Source of the DNA: Anaerolineaceae bacterium
Lineage (GTDB): Bacteria > Chloroflexota > Anaerolineae > Aggregatilineales > Phototrophicaceae
DNA: 64,000 bases
Assembly: GCA_028818375.1 (NCBI GenBank)
Contig: JAPPOB010000010.1
Coordinates: forward strand, 186,001-250,000
Direction of reading: 5' to 3'
In this document: positions 25,716 through 34,651 of the stretch, one piece after another
How positions within the stretch are numbered: the first letter of the stretch is position 1
How the letters are laid out: every line of letters starts with the position of its first letter
Notes under the pieces: generated by a model
What the model saw: the letters and a program-made list of their open reading frames with translations, nothing else
Databases searched by the model: none
What the model was told of the DNA's origin: nothing
Program-made: the position numbers and the translations under genes

Positions 25716-27260
25716 ATGAGTGCGGCAAATTTGCTTCCTTCCGGTCATCGCCGCATCGAGCTCACTGAAATGATCGCCATCACCAAACGTTTCCCGGGGG
25801 TGGTCGCCAACGACAGGGTCAACTTTGACGTGCGCGCCGGTGAAATCCATGCTCTCCTGGGCGAAAATGGCGCCGGCAAGAGTACGCTGATGCATCAACT
25901 GGGCGGCTTGTACCTGCCGGACGAGGGCGAAATTCGCCTGGACGGTCAACAGGTCGACATTCGCTCGCCTTCCGAAGCGCTCCGCCTGGGTATAGGAATG
26001 ATCCACCAGCACTTCATGCTGGTGCCAACCCTGTCCGTCACGGAGAACATCGCCCTGAGCCGGCAGGGTGGTCCGCTGCTGGACCTGAACAGTGTTCGAG
26101 ATGAGTTGATGGCGGTTTCCGAGACTTACAATCTGGAGATCAATCCGGATGGCTATGTCTGGCAAATGTCCCTGGGTGAGATGAAACGCCTGGAGATCAT
26201 CAAGGCGCTGTTCCATGGCGGATCCATCATCATACTGGACGAACCCACTGCCGTGCTGACCCCAAGGGAAGTGGAAGATTTGTTTCAGACTCTCGCGCTG
26301 ATGCGAAGTCGCGGTCACTCATTGATTTTTATCACCCACAAATTGAATGAGGTGCAAATCATCAGTGATCACATCACCGTCATGCGCGACGGTCGCTTGA
26401 TCGATACCTTGACCAACGATGACATTGATCAAAGTACCCTCGCCCACATGATGGTGGGCAGGGAGTTACGCCTCAATCTGGAAAAGACGGCCCTTGATGC
26501 CGGCGACGAAAAACTGAGAGTCCGCAACCTGTCCGTCCAGAACGATTACGATTTACCCGCCCTGCGCGGTATCAATTTGTCTGTTCGGGCGGGTGAAATT
26601 CTTGGGATCGCGGCCGTGTCCGGCAACGGCCAGAACGAGCTGGCAGAGTGCATTGCCGGGCTGCGGCCGGCCACCGGCGGCGAAGTTTACCTGAACGGGG
26701 AATCGATACTGGACAAGTCGATAGGCGATCGACTGCAGGCCGGCCTTTCCTACATCCCGGAAGAGCGCACCGTGCATGGAACGATCGGCACCTTTACGGT
26801 TGCCGAAAACGTCATATTGCAAAAGCATGGCTCCAGACGCTACCGCTCCGGGCCCTTCATGAACTTTGGGGCCATAGGAGAATTCACCGAGGATTTGATC
26901 AGTTGGTTCAACATTCTTCCCCGCCGCAAGGAGGCGCTGGTCAAAAATCTGTCCGGCGGAAACGCGCAGAGAGTCATGGTCGCCAGGGAGTTGTCGCATG
27001 AACCGGAGGCGATGGTCGTGGAACGTCCCACCCACGGCGTTGACGTCGGCGCCACAGAATTCATTCGGGAACTGATGCTGCAAAAGCGCGAGGATGGTGT
27101 GGCCATATTGCTCATTTCCGAAGACCTGGATGAGATCATGGCACTTGCGGACCGCATCGCGGTTATCTACGAAGGCAGCGTCGTCGACGTTGTCGATCGC
27201 AAAGACGCGATTGCGGACAAGTTGGGTCTCTTGATGGCCGGCGGTGTGGGTCAGGTATGA
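25716..27260 (+). CDS. ABC transporter ATP-binding protein, duplicated domains (nucleoside type)
   Basis: The ATPase of the importer, 514 residues with two nucleotide-binding domains as in NupA/RbsA-type proteins. Domain 1 has GENGAGKST (Walker A), LSLGEMKRLEI (signature-like) and IIILDEPTAVLT (Walker B). Domain 2 has AVSGNGQNEL, a degenerate Walker A, and LSGGNAQRVMVARELS with VVERPTHGVD, where the Walker B Asp-Glu is replaced. The start at 25716 has AAGGAGG 10 bases upstream. One active and one degenerate site is usual for this subfamily. Confidence 0.92.
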   Translation: MSAANLLPSGHRRIELTEMIAITKRFPGVVANDRVNFDVRAGEIHALLGENGAGKSTLMHQLGGLYLPDEGEIRLDGQQVDIRSPSEALRLGIGMIHQHFMLVPTLSVTENIALSRQGGPLLDLNSVRDELMAVSETYNLEINPDGYVWQMSLGEMKRLEIIKALFHGGSIIILDEPTAVLTPREVEDLFQTLALMRSRGHSLIFITHKLNEVQIISDHITVMRDGRLIDTLTNDDIDQSTLAHMMVGRELRLNLEKTALDAGDEKLRVRNLSVQNDYDLPALRGINLSVRAGEILGIAAVSGNGQNELAECIAGLRPATGGEVYLNGESILDKSIGDRLQAGLSYIPEERTVHGTIGTFTVAENVILQKHGSRRYRSGPFMNFGAIGEFTEDLISWFNILPRRKEALVKNLSGGNAQRVMVARELSHEPEAMVVERPTHGVDVGATEFIRELMLQKREDGVAILLISEDLDEIMALADRIAVIYEGSVVDVVDRKDAIADKLGLLMAGGVGQV

Positions 27261-27298
27261 CTGGCCCCGGCGAGTCGATTTAGGCGAAAAGCAATTCC

Positions 27299-28351
27299 AT
27301 GCCCCAGGTTTCCGCCAGCACACTCGTCACGATCGGCAAATCGATTTTTGTCGCTGCGGGCGCGCCTGATGACATCGCCCATGACGTAGCGAATTCCCTG
27401 GTTGAGACCAACCTTTCAGGCCATGATTCGCACGGCATCATACGTGTGATGCTCTATGTCGACATGATTCGCAATCGCGACCTGCTCCCCTCCGCCCGGC
27501 CACAACTGAGACAAGGCAGCGGCGCCATCGCCAGCCTCGACTGTCGACGCGGTTTCGGGCAGATTGGCGCGCAGGTCGGAACGGCCATGGCTGCAGAACT
27601 GGCGCATGAACACGGGATTGGCTGCGTCGCTCTCGAAAACGTCAACCACGTGGGTCGTCTGGGTGAATATGCGGAGTCACTGGCGCGGAAACGAATGGTC
27701 GGTATCGTGCTAACCAGCGGGACAGTGGTCCGCGTGTCGGTCGCACCATGGGGCGGGCGCGAACCGCTCATGTCAACCAACCCCATGGCCTGGGCGCTGC
27801 CGGCCGGTACCGGTGATACGCCTTTTGTTCTGGACTACGCGACTGCTGTCGTGGCCAATGGCAAGGTCCAGGTGGCGCTCAGCGAGGGCAGGGCCTTCCC
27901 CGAAGGCATGTTGCTGGACAGGGACGGGAACCCTACGACGGACCCGGCCAGCTTCCTCAACGGGGGCATGTTGCTGCCTTTTGGCACCTACAAGGGCCAT
28001 GGTCTTTCGCTTATGATGGAATTGATTCCGGGCATTCTTTGCGGATTCAGCCCTGTGTCTTCAACCCGTTTTCGCTCCGGCAATCCCACGTTGATCCTGG
28101 CCCTGAACATTGAAGCCTTTGCCGAACCCGAATTGTTCAGGGAGCAAACACAGGAATTCCTTGAGCGAATCAAGGCCGTCGCTCCCGCTGACGGTTTTGA
28201 TGAAGTTCTGTTGCCCGGCGAGAAAGAGCAACGTTCCAAAGCGGAACGCAGCCGGACGGGCATTCCCTTGCCCCGGATTGTCTGGAACGAACTGTGTGAC
28301 CTGGCTGCGGCCTACGGCGTCGATGTGCCGGAAGACCCCGTTGCCGCGTGA
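27299..28351 (+). CDS. Malate/L-lactate dehydrogenase family (Ldh_2, AllD-like) oxidoreductase
   Basis: NAD(P)-dependent oxidoreductase of the family that includes ureidoglycolate dehydrogenase (AllD), sulfolactate and malate dehydrogenases. The 350 residues show SGHDSHGIIRVMLYVD (active-site His), LENVNHVGRLGEYAE, STNPMAWALPAG and the C-terminal GTYKGHGLSLMMELIPGIL. It follows the nucleoside transporter by 38 bases. With xanthine dehydrogenase nearby, a role in purine-ring breakdown (ureidoglycolate oxidation) is attractive but unproven. It overlaps the convergent threonine-synthase-like gene by 40 bases. Confidence 0.85.
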   Translation: MPQVSASTLVTIGKSIFVAAGAPDDIAHDVANSLVETNLSGHDSHGIIRVMLYVDMIRNRDLLPSARPQLRQGSGAIASLDCRRGFGQIGAQVGTAMAAELAHEHGIGCVALENVNHVGRLGEYAESLARKRMVGIVLTSGTVVRVSVAPWGGREPLMSTNPMAWALPAGTGDTPFVLDYATAVVANGKVQVALSEGRAFPEGMLLDRDGNPTTDPASFLNGGMLLPFGTYKGHGLSLMMELIPGILCGFSPVSSTRFRSGNPTLILALNIEAFAEPELFREQTQEFLERIKAVAPADGFDEVLLPGEKEQRSKAERSRTGIPLPRIVWNELCDLAAAYGVDVPEDPVAA

Positions 28352-29547
28352 GGCGGCAGACCCAAACGATAGTATTTCAGCCCGCCACCGGTAAGGAACA
28401 GCACGACTCTTTCGTCCGGCCGGACCTCGCCGGCGGCCAGCAGGGCGCGCAGGGCGACCAGCGTGGCCGCCGCCTCCGGGGCGACGAACAGACCTTCCAT
28501 CCCTCCGGTTTCCAGCATGGCGGCCCGTATGTCGTCATCAGCAACAGCGATGGCGGAACCGCCACTTTCCCGCAGGGCCCGCAATATCAGGAAATCACCA
28601 ACGGCGGCGGGCACTCGCAGGCCGTCAGCGATGGTTGCGGCACCTTCCCAGGGGATCGCCGTTTCCTTGCCCTCCTGCCAAGCGCGAACAATGGGCGCAC
28701 AACCGCTGCTCTGCACGCTGATCATTCGTGGGCGCTCGTCCAACCCGGGCCAGCCCATCTGTTTCATCTCCTCAAAGGCCTTCCACATGCCGATGAGGCC
28801 GGTGCCACCGCCAGTGGGGTAAAGAATGACATCCGGCATGGCCCCGCCGAAATGCTCGTAAAGTTCATACCCCATCGTCTTCTTGCCTTCGATGCGATAC
28901 GGCTCCTTCAGGGTGGAGACATCAAACCAGCGTCCTTCCTCGGCGCCGGCCCGCACCATGGCGCCACAATCGGTGATCAGGCCGTCCACCAGGGTGATAT
29001 CAGCGCCCAGTGCATACATTTCGGCCAGGAATGGAGGCGGCAGGTCGCGCGGGGCGTAGATCTGTGCCGGAAGTCCGTGGAGCGCGGCATATGCCGCCAT
29101 GGCGCTGCCGGCGTTTCCGGCAGTGGGGATGGCGAGGGCCCTTGCGCCGAGTTCGGCGGCGCGATCGACGGCGACCGCGAGGCCGCGCGCCTTGAAGGAG
29201 TTGGTTGGATTCGACGATTCATCCTTGGCGTAGAGATGCTTCAACCCCAGTGCCTCGCCCAGGCGCTTCAGATGGAGAAGGCTCGTATAGCCCTCTCCCA
29301 GGGTCTTGCGCAATTCCGGCCGACGTACCGGCAGCACTTCAGCATAGCGCCAGAGGTTGGCGGGGCGCAGTGGCAGCGCATCCGGGACCAGGCTGCGCGC
29401 GGCCTGGTGCAGGTCATATCGTGCCAGCAGGGGGCGCGCACAATCCGGGCAAAGATTGGTCAACTGGTCTGCCGGCCAAACGGAAGCGCACCAGCCGCAC
29501 TCCAGATGCGAGAGAGCGCTTTGCACGTCCATGTCAATCGCTTTCAT
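28312..29547 (-). CDS. thrC: Threonine synthase-like PLP-dependent enzyme
   Basis: Fold type II PLP enzyme; threonine synthase converts O-phosphohomoserine to threonine. The 411 residues begin with a zinc-ribbon-like Cys pair set (CGWC...CPDC, residues 17-37). KDESSNPTNSFKARGLA holds the PLP lysine, PTAGNAGSAMAAYAA replaces the usual SSGNTGAS, and TLKEPYRIEGKKTMGYEL and PTGGGTGLIGMWKAFEEM follow. It is the distal gene of the cox operon, with a 14-base overlap to the molybdopterin-binding gene, which is odd for an amino-acid biosynthetic gene. Related PLP lyases are an alternative. Confidence 0.75.
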   Translation of the reverse strand: MKAIDMDVQSALSHLECGWCASVWPADQLTNLCPDCARPLLARYDLHQAARSLVPDALPLRPANLWRYAEVLPVRRPELRKTLGEGYTSLLHLKRLGEALGLKHLYAKDESSNPTNSFKARGLAVAVDRAAELGARALAIPTAGNAGSAMAAYAALHGLPAQIYAPRDLPPPFLAEMYALGADITLVDGLITDCGAMVRAGAEEGRWFDVSTLKEPYRIEGKKTMGYELYEHFGGAMPDVILYPTGGGTGLIGMWKAFEEMKQMGWPGLDERPRMISVQSSGCAPIVRAWQEGKETAIPWEGAATIADGLRVPAAVGDFLILRALRESGGSAIAVADDDIRAAMLETGGMEGLFVAPEAAATLVALRALLAAGEVRPDERVVLFLTGGGLKYYRLGLPPHAATGSSGTSTP

Positions 29548-30574
29548 GCGACCCTCTGCCGCTGGTCAATGAGCGCGGCATCGGGCGTTCCCGAATGTCC
29601 TCAAGCAGACCGCCATGGCCCATGGCCACCAGGTCCGCGCGTGTCAGACGTTCACCGGCGAGCAGGCGCGGCAAAAGCAGATCGATGACGTTGGTGCGCG
29701 GTGAGCGAATGCAACCCGGCGCACCGATGACTGGCACGTCGGCGACGTAGCCCAGCATCAGGAGACTGCCGGGATCCACGGGCATGCCGAAGTGGGTTAC
29801 CGTGCCGCCGGCGAGCCGCAGGCCGGTGGGCACCACGTCATCGCGATCGATGATGGCCGAGACGCTGCCGATGAGCAGCAGGTCCGTGCCGGAGTCGACC
29901 TGCTGTCTAATGGCGGCAGCAATTCCCTCCGGCTCATGTCTGGTGGACACAACGTCCCCAAGTTGGCTGCCAAGACCTTGCAGACGCTTCTGTGTCGGTG
30001 GCTGCAGGGCGCGACGCAAGCGATCCTGCGCCCGATCCGGTCCGGAAATGATCAGGCCCACGTTTAGCGATTTCATCTTTTGCTGGTCGACGATCGGCGC
30101 CAGGCGGCGCGCGGTACTTTCCACGTCAATGATTCGCGCTTCAGGAATGCCGAAGGGCACAATCTTGACCAGTGTGACCAGCTCGCCTGCCTGCACCAAC
30201 GTGTGATTGCGAAGCGTGGCCAGGGTGATGCCAGGGTCAATGTTGTTCAAAACGGTCAGCGCGGGAACGTTAATGGCCACCGGGCCGTGATGCCTGGCGA
30301 CCAGATTGGCGCGTCCCACGCCAGGAGTGACCATGCGTATACCTGGCCCGGCAACTGCCAGGCCCACCCGTCGGGCCGCCTCGTTTTCGTCCAGGTCGCC
30401 AGGTCCAGGATCGGCGACCACTACGCGGTCCATTCCAAGACGCGCCATTGTTTCCACGTCAGCGCAGGAAAGGACCCGACCCTTGCCCAACAATCGCTGG
30501 CCCCGCTCATCGACCAGATTGTGCGCCAGGACCTTGCCGGTCGCTTCATCGAGGGGGACCGGGCCGAATTTCAC
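29534..30574 (-). CDS. Molybdopterin-binding (MoCF-type) domain protein
   Basis: A 346-residue cytoplasmic protein. The C-terminal half has the MogA/MoeA-like fold: LNVGLIISGPDRAQDRLRRA, a GDVVSTRHEPEGIAAAI strand-helix, then DLLLIGSVSAIIDRDDVVPT and VIGAPGCIRSPRTNVIDLLL. The N-terminal half begins MKFGPVPLDEATGKVLAHNL, like the opening of MoeA. In this operon it probably helps mature or insert the Mo cofactor (cytidylation or sulfuration stage) of the CoxL-type subunits. Overlaps xdhC by 4 bases. Confidence 0.75.
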   Translation of the reverse strand: MKFGPVPLDEATGKVLAHNLVDERGQRLLGKGRVLSCADVETMARLGMDRVVVADPGPGDLDENEAARRVGLAVAGPGIRMVTPGVGRANLVARHHGPVAINVPALTVLNNIDPGITLATLRNHTLVQAGELVTLVKIVPFGIPEARIIDVESTARRLAPIVDQQKMKSLNVGLIISGPDRAQDRLRRALQPPTQKRLQGLGSQLGDVVSTRHEPEGIAAAIRQQVDSGTDLLLIGSVSAIIDRDDVVPTGLRLAGGTVTHFGMPVDPGSLLMLGYVADVPVIGAPGCIRSPRTNVIDLLLPRLLAGERLTRADLVAMGHGGLLEDIRERPMPRSLTSGRGSHESD

Positions 30575-31587
30575 GCGTTGACTCCGCTTCGCAGGGAAAC
30601 GATTTCGGCCATGATGCTCAGTGCGATTTCCTCCGGTGTGCTGGACCCGATTTCCAGACCAATGGGCGTGTGAATTCGCGAGGTCTGTTCCGGCGTAAGG
30701 CCGGCAGCGTGCAGGCGTTTCAGGCGCTGCCGGTGGGTGCGCGGACTGCTAAGCACACCAACGTAGGGGGCAGGGCCAGGCAGGGCCGTGAGCAGGGCGG
30801 GATCGTCGATCTTGGGATCATGGGTCAGTACAGCCAGCCAGGTGTCGCCGTCCAGGCCAATCTGGCGGAGCGCCTTGTCCGGGTAACTGTGCAGAATCTC
30901 GTCAACGTCCGGGAAACGCTCCGCAGTGGCGAAGACCCGACGTGGATCAATGAGTGTCACGCGGAAGCCCAGTTCGCGCGCGAATTTCTGCAAGGGCATG
31001 GCCACGTGAACGCCGCCAATTATGATCAGTCTCGGGCCGGGCCGATGTTGGTCCACCAACACGACAAGCCCTTCAATTTCGTGGCGACCGCTGCGCGCAT
31101 TGGCCCCACGCGACATCGTCTCGACGCTGCTGTCGTCCAGCAGTTCCGACCTGTATTCCAGTCCGCCGCCAGGCCCCAGCAATACCTTTGCGCCGGACTG
31201 ATCGCCTTCCAGCAGGGATATTGACGTGGCAGGTCGGTGCTGCCGGACATGCGGCGACACTTTTGACCACCAGGTCGTGTCCAGGGGTTCAACGAAAACG
31301 CTGATTTTGCCGCCACAGGTCAGTCCGACGTCCCAGGCTTCGTCGTCGCTGACGCCAAAAGTCAGCATGCGGGCCCCTCCATCCTCCATGCCTTCCAGCG
31401 CGCTCTCCACCACAGCGCCCTCGATGCAGCCGCCACTGACCGAGCCCGCCAGCGCCATGTCCCGGGTCACGGCCATTTTGGACCCCGTGGCGCGCGGCGC
31501 GGAGCCCCAGGTTTGCACGACGGTGGCGAGGGACACCTGCTGGCCTTCCCCCAGCCAGCGGGAGACCGTCTCCAGTATGTCAAACAT
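30571..31587 (-). CDS. XdhC/CoxF family Mo-cofactor maturation factor
   Basis: Binds sulfurated Mo cofactor and helps load it into xanthine dehydrogenase/CODH-type large subunits. The 338-residue protein has the N-terminal XdhC/CoxI domain with TWGSAPRATGSKMAV and SVSGGCIEGAVVE. A Rossmann-type C-terminal domain follows (LIIIGGVHVAMPLQKFAREL, then LIDPR). The start at 31587 (MFDILETVSRWL) is chosen over an upstream frame extension that does not resemble the family. It sits between coxE and the molybdopterin-binding gene. Confidence 0.88.
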   Translation of the reverse strand: MFDILETVSRWLGEGQQVSLATVVQTWGSAPRATGSKMAVTRDMALAGSVSGGCIEGAVVESALEGMEDGGARMLTFGVSDDEAWDVGLTCGGKISVFVEPLDTTWWSKVSPHVRQHRPATSISLLEGDQSGAKVLLGPGGGLEYRSELLDDSSVETMSRGANARSGRHEIEGLVVLVDQHRPGPRLIIIGGVHVAMPLQKFARELGFRVTLIDPRRVFATAERFPDVDEILHSYPDKALRQIGLDGDTWLAVLTHDPKIDDPALLTALPGPAPYVGVLSSPRTHRQRLKRLHAAGLTPEQTSRIHTPIGLEIGSSTPEEIALSIMAEIVSLRSGVNA

Positions 31588-31600
31588 GGTGGCCGTCCTT

Positions 31601-32791
31601 TCAGTGCCTTTTGGCCAGATTCTGCAACGCCGTGACCACTGTCTCCAGGTTATCCAGGTTACGTAGAGGCAGGAAGTCATCGGTGTAGGGCAGCATGGCC
31701 CTTGCGCCGCGGGTCAGAGGTTCGTATCGCGGCAAATCGAGCAGGGGGTTGAGCCAAATCAGGCGGTGGCAGCTGCGTTGCAGACGTTCCATTTCGTGTC
31801 GCAAAAGGACCGGGTCGCCACGGTCCCAGCCGTCCGTGATGATCAGCACCATGGCGCCCCTCCCGAGCACCCGGCGCGACCAGCGGTAATTGAAATCACG
31901 CAGGGATTCACCAGTGCGGGTGCCGCCGCCCCAGTCATTTACGCTGCTGCCCACATCGGAAAGCGCGCGGTCGATAGACTTGTGGCGGATTTGCCGCGTG
32001 ATACGGGTCAGATGCACGCTAAAGACAAAGGACTCCACCTGTTGCATGCCCGTGGCAAAGGTGTGCATGAAGTGGAGGAAAATTCGTGTGTAACGTTCCA
32101 TGCTGCCGCTGATGTCGCAGACGAGAACCAGCGGTCGCGGTTTGACACCCGGCGCGCGCGTCGGCAGCGTGAAGTATTCCCCGGCGTGGCGCAGGTTCTG
32201 CCGCATGGCGCGCCGCAGGTCGATGAGTGCGCCGCGTCCCGGCCGCAAACGTCGGGTGCGACGAAAGTCCAGAGATTGCGGCAGCTTTTCCAGAATGCGT
32301 TTCGCCAGCGCCAACTCCTCCTGACTCATTTCGGAGAAGTCCTTGTAGCGCAGTTGTTCCTGCCTGCTCCAGGTGGGGAGGACGGCTGTCAAATGAGAAT
32401 CACCTGGGCTTGTCGTGCCATCACTGTTCTCATCAAGGGGACTGGCGCCCGGCGGCAACAGGAACTTCATGCGTCTGGGTTCGTTTTCCGGTGGCGGGGG
32501 CATGTCCAGTTGCACCCAGTCGTCGACCGGCCGGCTCCAGAACAGGTCGAAGGCCCGATCGAAGAGCTCCAGATCGCGCTGGCGCAAAACAATCAGGGAA
32601 CGCATCGTATGGTATACGTCCTGGCGTTGGCCGAGGTCGATGTACCCAAGGGCGTTGGCCACATCGATCATGCGATTTGGCGTGGCGGCCATGCCCAGCG
32701 CGCGGCACATGCGCCCGAACAGGAGAAGGTTGTGCAGGAGTTGGCCACCCTGATGCACTGTGCCATCAGGCAGAACTGGCGCGAGGGTCAT
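31601..32791 (-). CDS. coxE: CoxE-type von Willebrand factor A domain protein
   Basis: Works with the AAA+ ATPase CoxD in maturing the Mo-Cu or Mo active site in the Oligotropha system. The 396-residue protein has a VWA-CoxE domain with the MIDAS motif VCDISGSMERYTR near residue 225. The N-terminal part is helical and a proline/acidic linker lies around residues 100-140. The start at 32791 overlaps the coxD stop by 4 bases. Function in this organism is inferred from operon position. Confidence 0.88.
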   Translation of the reverse strand: MTLAPVLPDGTVHQGGQLLHNLLLFGRMCRALGMAATPNRMIDVANALGYIDLGQRQDVYHTMRSLIVLRQRDLELFDRAFDLFWSRPVDDWVQLDMPPPPENEPRRMKFLLPPGASPLDENSDGTTSPGDSHLTAVLPTWSRQEQLRYKDFSEMSQEELALAKRILEKLPQSLDFRRTRRLRPGRGALIDLRRAMRQNLRHAGEYFTLPTRAPGVKPRPLVLVCDISGSMERYTRIFLHFMHTFATGMQQVESFVFSVHLTRITRQIRHKSIDRALSDVGSSVNDWGGGTRTGESLRDFNYRWSRRVLGRGAMVLIITDGWDRGDPVLLRHEMERLQRSCHRLIWLNPLLDLPRYEPLTRGARAMLPYTDDFLPLRNLDNLETVVTALQNLAKRH

Positions 32792-33705
32792 GAGACGAGG
32801 GCGGCGTTGGTTTGTGCCTGAACGATGGCGCGCTCGTGCAGGGCTTGCAGGCTGTCTCCGGAGAGGAGATCGATGTCGTCCTGGTATTTCAAAATTACAC
32901 CGAGTGTTTCGGCAACCGTCTGGAGGGAGAGGGCGTGCTGGTCCAGCGCCACCAGGGCTGCCGTCCAGTCCAGGGTTTCGGCCACCCCGGGGGACTTGAA
33001 GAGTTCCAGCTCCCGCATTTCCTGGATAAAGGCCGTGACCTGACGGGCGAGCAGGGGCTCCACGTCGGGCGCTTTCGTGCGCACGATTCGCAATTCCTTT
33101 TCGAAGGACGGGTAATCGATCCAGTAGTAGAGGCAACGTCGTTTGAGAGCGTCATGGACTTCCCGTGTGCGGTTGGACGTCACCACGACGACCGGCGGAG
33201 TCCCGGCGCGGATCGTTCCGAGTTCGGGAATGGTGACCTGAAAGTCGGAAAGCAGTTCAAGCAGAAAGGCCTCAAATTCCTCGTCGGCGCGATCGATTTC
33301 GTCAATCAGCAAGACCGGACGCTGGCCATCCACACTGCTTTCGACGGCCTGGAGCAGGGGACGGGTCTGCAGAAATTCGCGGGAAAAGATTCCAGCCTGC
33401 ATTTCCTCGCGGCTGGCGCCGCTGGCTTCCAGCAGACGAAGATGCAACATCTGGGCAGCGTAGTTCCATTCATACAGCGCGTTGCTGGCGTCCAGCCCCT
33501 CATAGCACTGCAGGCGGATGAGGTCGCTGCCCAGGGCCCCGGAGAGAACGCGCGCGATTTCCGTTTTGCCTACACCGGCCTCGCCCTCCAGAAACAGGGG
33601 GCGCCCCAACCGCAGGGCGAGATAAATCGCCGTGGCCAGGCCCCGTTCTGCGATGTAGTCCTGCCCTTGCAGGGTCTGTTGCACGGAGTTAACGGAATCG
33701 AACAT
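32788..33705 (-). CDS. coxD: CoxD-like MoxR family AAA+ ATPase
   Basis: AAA+ chaperone of the MoxR class; CoxD is needed for assembling the active site of CO dehydrogenase. It has 305 residues from the ATG at 33705, which has GGGGAG 5 bases upstream. An earlier ATG at 33720 lacks such a site. Walker A is GEAGVGKTE, Walker B LLIDEIDRADEEFEAFLLEL, and the sensor region is VVVTSNRTREVHDALKRR. Confidence 0.9.
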   Translation of the reverse strand: MFDSVNSVQQTLQGQDYIAERGLATAIYLALRLGRPLFLEGEAGVGKTEIARVLSGALGSDLIRLQCYEGLDASNALYEWNYAAQMLHLRLLEASGASREEMQAGIFSREFLQTRPLLQAVESSVDGQRPVLLIDEIDRADEEFEAFLLELLSDFQVTIPELGTIRAGTPPVVVVTSNRTREVHDALKRRCLYYWIDYPSFEKELRIVRTKAPDVEPLLARQVTAFIQEMRELELFKSPGVAETLDWTAALVALDQHALSLQTVAETLGVILKYQDDIDLLSGDSLQALHERAIVQAQTNAALVS

Positions 33706-33728
33706 ATGGCTCCCCAGCATTAACCAGG

Positions 33729-33750
33729 AGGGCGAGGAATTCCTCGCCCT
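33729..33750. repeat. 22-base perfect palindrome between coxM and coxD
   Basis: Two 11-base arms, AGGGCGAGGAA and TTCCTCGCCCT, meet without a spacer. As RNA it would form a strong stem in the 94-base coxM-coxD space. No T-run follows on the minus strand. It could stabilise the upstream coxSLM message, lower coxD expression, or be a protein-binding site. Confidence 0.7.
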
Positions 33751-33799
33751 GAATTGCCTGGTATATTAACGCGTCGTGCCGCAAACGGGAATGCTGCGT

Positions 33800-34651
33800 T
33801 TAGCCCCCGGCAGCACGGACCGCGCGTTTGAGATAGACCCCGGCCATTTCCTGCCGGTAGGCCTCCGGAAAGCTCATGTCGCCGATCAGGTCATTGGCGA
33901 TGTCTTCCTTCAACGCCGCTGCCGCCGCATCGAGCGCAGCGTCGTCGAGTGCGGAACCGCGCAGCGCGGCTTCGGCGCCCGGTGAGCGCATCGCCCGTAC
34001 CGTCGCTCCGCCCACAGCGACGTGAGCGCCGCTGCACCTGCCGCCGTCCCTTTGCAGCACGACGCAGATTCCCACCACAGCGTACCGCGAGGCAGGATGG
34101 GGCATCTTGACATAGGCTGAGCCGTCGTGGGCGTGCGCCGGAATCTCGATGCTGGTGATGATTTCGCCAGGCTCCAGATCCACGGTGAACAGGTCCATGA
34201 AGAAGTCCGATGCCGCCACACTGCGGCTGCCCGACGCGCCCTCGATGTTGATGTTGGCGTTGAAGGCCACAAGCACGGTTGGCGGGTCTGACGCAGGGTC
34301 GGCGTGGGCCACGTTGCCGCCCAGGGTGCCCCAGTTGCGCACCTGCTGGTCGCCTACCATGCCGGTGGCTGTCGCCAGCGCATTGCACGAAGCCTGAACG
34401 TCGGCAGAGGCCGCGATATCGGCGTGGGTACATAGCGCGCCGATCGTCAGCGAGCCGTTGTTGCTGATGCTGCCCAGACCCTCGATTCGGCTGATGTCAA
34501 TCAGCAGCGGCGCTTCGTTGAGACGGAGTTTCATGGCGGGCAAGAGACTGTGGCCCCCGGCCAGCAACTTCGCGTCTTCGTTGTCCGCCAGCAGCTGGAG
34601 CGCTTCCGCCACTGATGACGGACGTGCGTAGTCAAATTCGGCTGGCCACAT
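33800..34651 (-). CDS. coxM: CoxM-type FAD-binding subunit of CO dehydrogenase family enzyme
   Basis: Medium flavoprotein subunit, 283 residues, passing electrons from Fe-S centres to FAD. MWPAEFDYARPSSVAEALQL begins the protein. LLAGGHSLLPAMKLRL and WGTLGGNVAHADPASD are the two FAD-binding motifs (AGGHS, TxGGxxxH). The start ATG shares one base with the coxL stop (TAATG). The gene order S-L-M is that of form II cox operons. Confidence 0.93.
   Translation of the reverse strand: MWPAEFDYARPSSVAEALQLLADNEDAKLLAGGHSLLPAMKLRLNEAPLLIDISRIEGLGSISNNGSLTIGALCTHADIAASADVQASCNALATATGMVGDQQVRNWGTLGGNVAHADPASDPPTVLVAFNANINIEGASGSRSVAASDFFMDLFTVDLEPGEIITSIEIPAHAHDGSAYVKMPHPASRYAVVGICVVLQRDGGRCSGAHVAVGGATVRAMRSPGAEAALRGSALDDAALDAAAAALKEDIANDLIGDMSFPEAYRQEMAGVYLKRAVRAAGG

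Noticed and set aside
28348..29688. A 446-codon open frame antisense to the threonine-synthase-like gene
   Set aside because: Shadow of the real coding frame; no domain similarity and no ribosome site.
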